Source: Zeus faber (Eukaryota; Chordata; Actinopteri; Zeiformes; Zeidae). Taken from it: 64,000 nucleotides of DNA. Made by a program: the position numbers and the translations under genes. A model generated the notes under the pieces. That model was not told the origin of the DNA, ran no database searches, and worked only from the letters and a program-made list of their open reading frames with translations. The stretch covers positions 10,193,661 through 10,257,660 of the forward strand of contig OY482859.1 of NCBI GenBank assembly GCA_960531495.1, given 5' to 3'. Positions 63,996 through 64,000 of the stretch are shown one piece after another (position 1 is the stretch's first letter; every line of letters begins with the position of its first letter).

Positions 63996-64000
63996 TACTG

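Overview
The window looks like a chromosomal segment of a teleost fish. Genes are split into short exons with GT/AG introns. The non-coding DNA is full of dinucleotide microsatellites (about 15 CA/TG runs), Tc1/mariner and hAT DNA transposons, small non-autonomous elements, an L2-like LINE and a decayed endogenous retrovirus. No bacterial, plasmid or CRISPR feature is present.

Five protein-coding genes can be supported. (1) About 10.7-16.1 kb, plus strand: a mucin-like single-pass membrane protein that best fits podoplanin (pdpn). Its signal-peptide exon was not found with confidence. (2) 29.5-35.0 kb, plus strand: the complete seven-exon atp5pb gene for the peripheral-stalk b subunit of mitochondrial ATP synthase. 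(3) 36.4-48.8 kb, plus strand: a 19-exon EPS8-like gene (eps8l3), with PTB, SH3 and C-terminal SAM-like domains. (4) 57.7-49.7 kb, minus strand: a complete eight-exon mu-class glutathione S-transferase (gstm). (5) 63.7-62.8 kb, minus strand: the last two coding exons of AMP deaminase 2 (ampd2); the rest lies beyond the right edge. All exon joins given for genes 2-4 keep the reading frame: 252, 659 and 219 residues.

The order and relative orientation ampd2 - gstm - eps8l3 matches, from memory, the human 1p13.3 arrangement AMPD2 - GSTM cluster - EPS8L3. That supports the identifications. The genes do not form a pathway: they are a structural membrane protein, a mitochondrial energy enzyme, an actin/signalling adaptor, a detoxification enzyme and a purine-cycle enzyme, held together only by ancient synteny.

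Region by region: 1-10.7 kb is non-coding with two hAT elements, a Tc1 relic and microsatellites. 10.7-16.1 kb is pdpn, with a large inverted-repeat element in its last intron. 16.1-29.4 kb is repeat-rich intergenic DNA with a LINE fragment and GC-rich islands. 29.4-48.8 kb holds atp5pb and eps8l3, with a Tc1 relic in one and a retroviral relic in the other. 49.7-57.7 kb is gstm, whose first intron carries an inverted-repeat element around a homopurine tract and two tandem-repeat blocks. 57.7-62.8 kb is intergenic with a small inverted-repeat element and an L2-like LINE. 62.8-64 kb is the end of ampd2. I found no convincing novel multi-gene system. The most unusual items are the foldback elements, a 48-bp perfect palindrome, and a GC-rich open frame near 22 kb.
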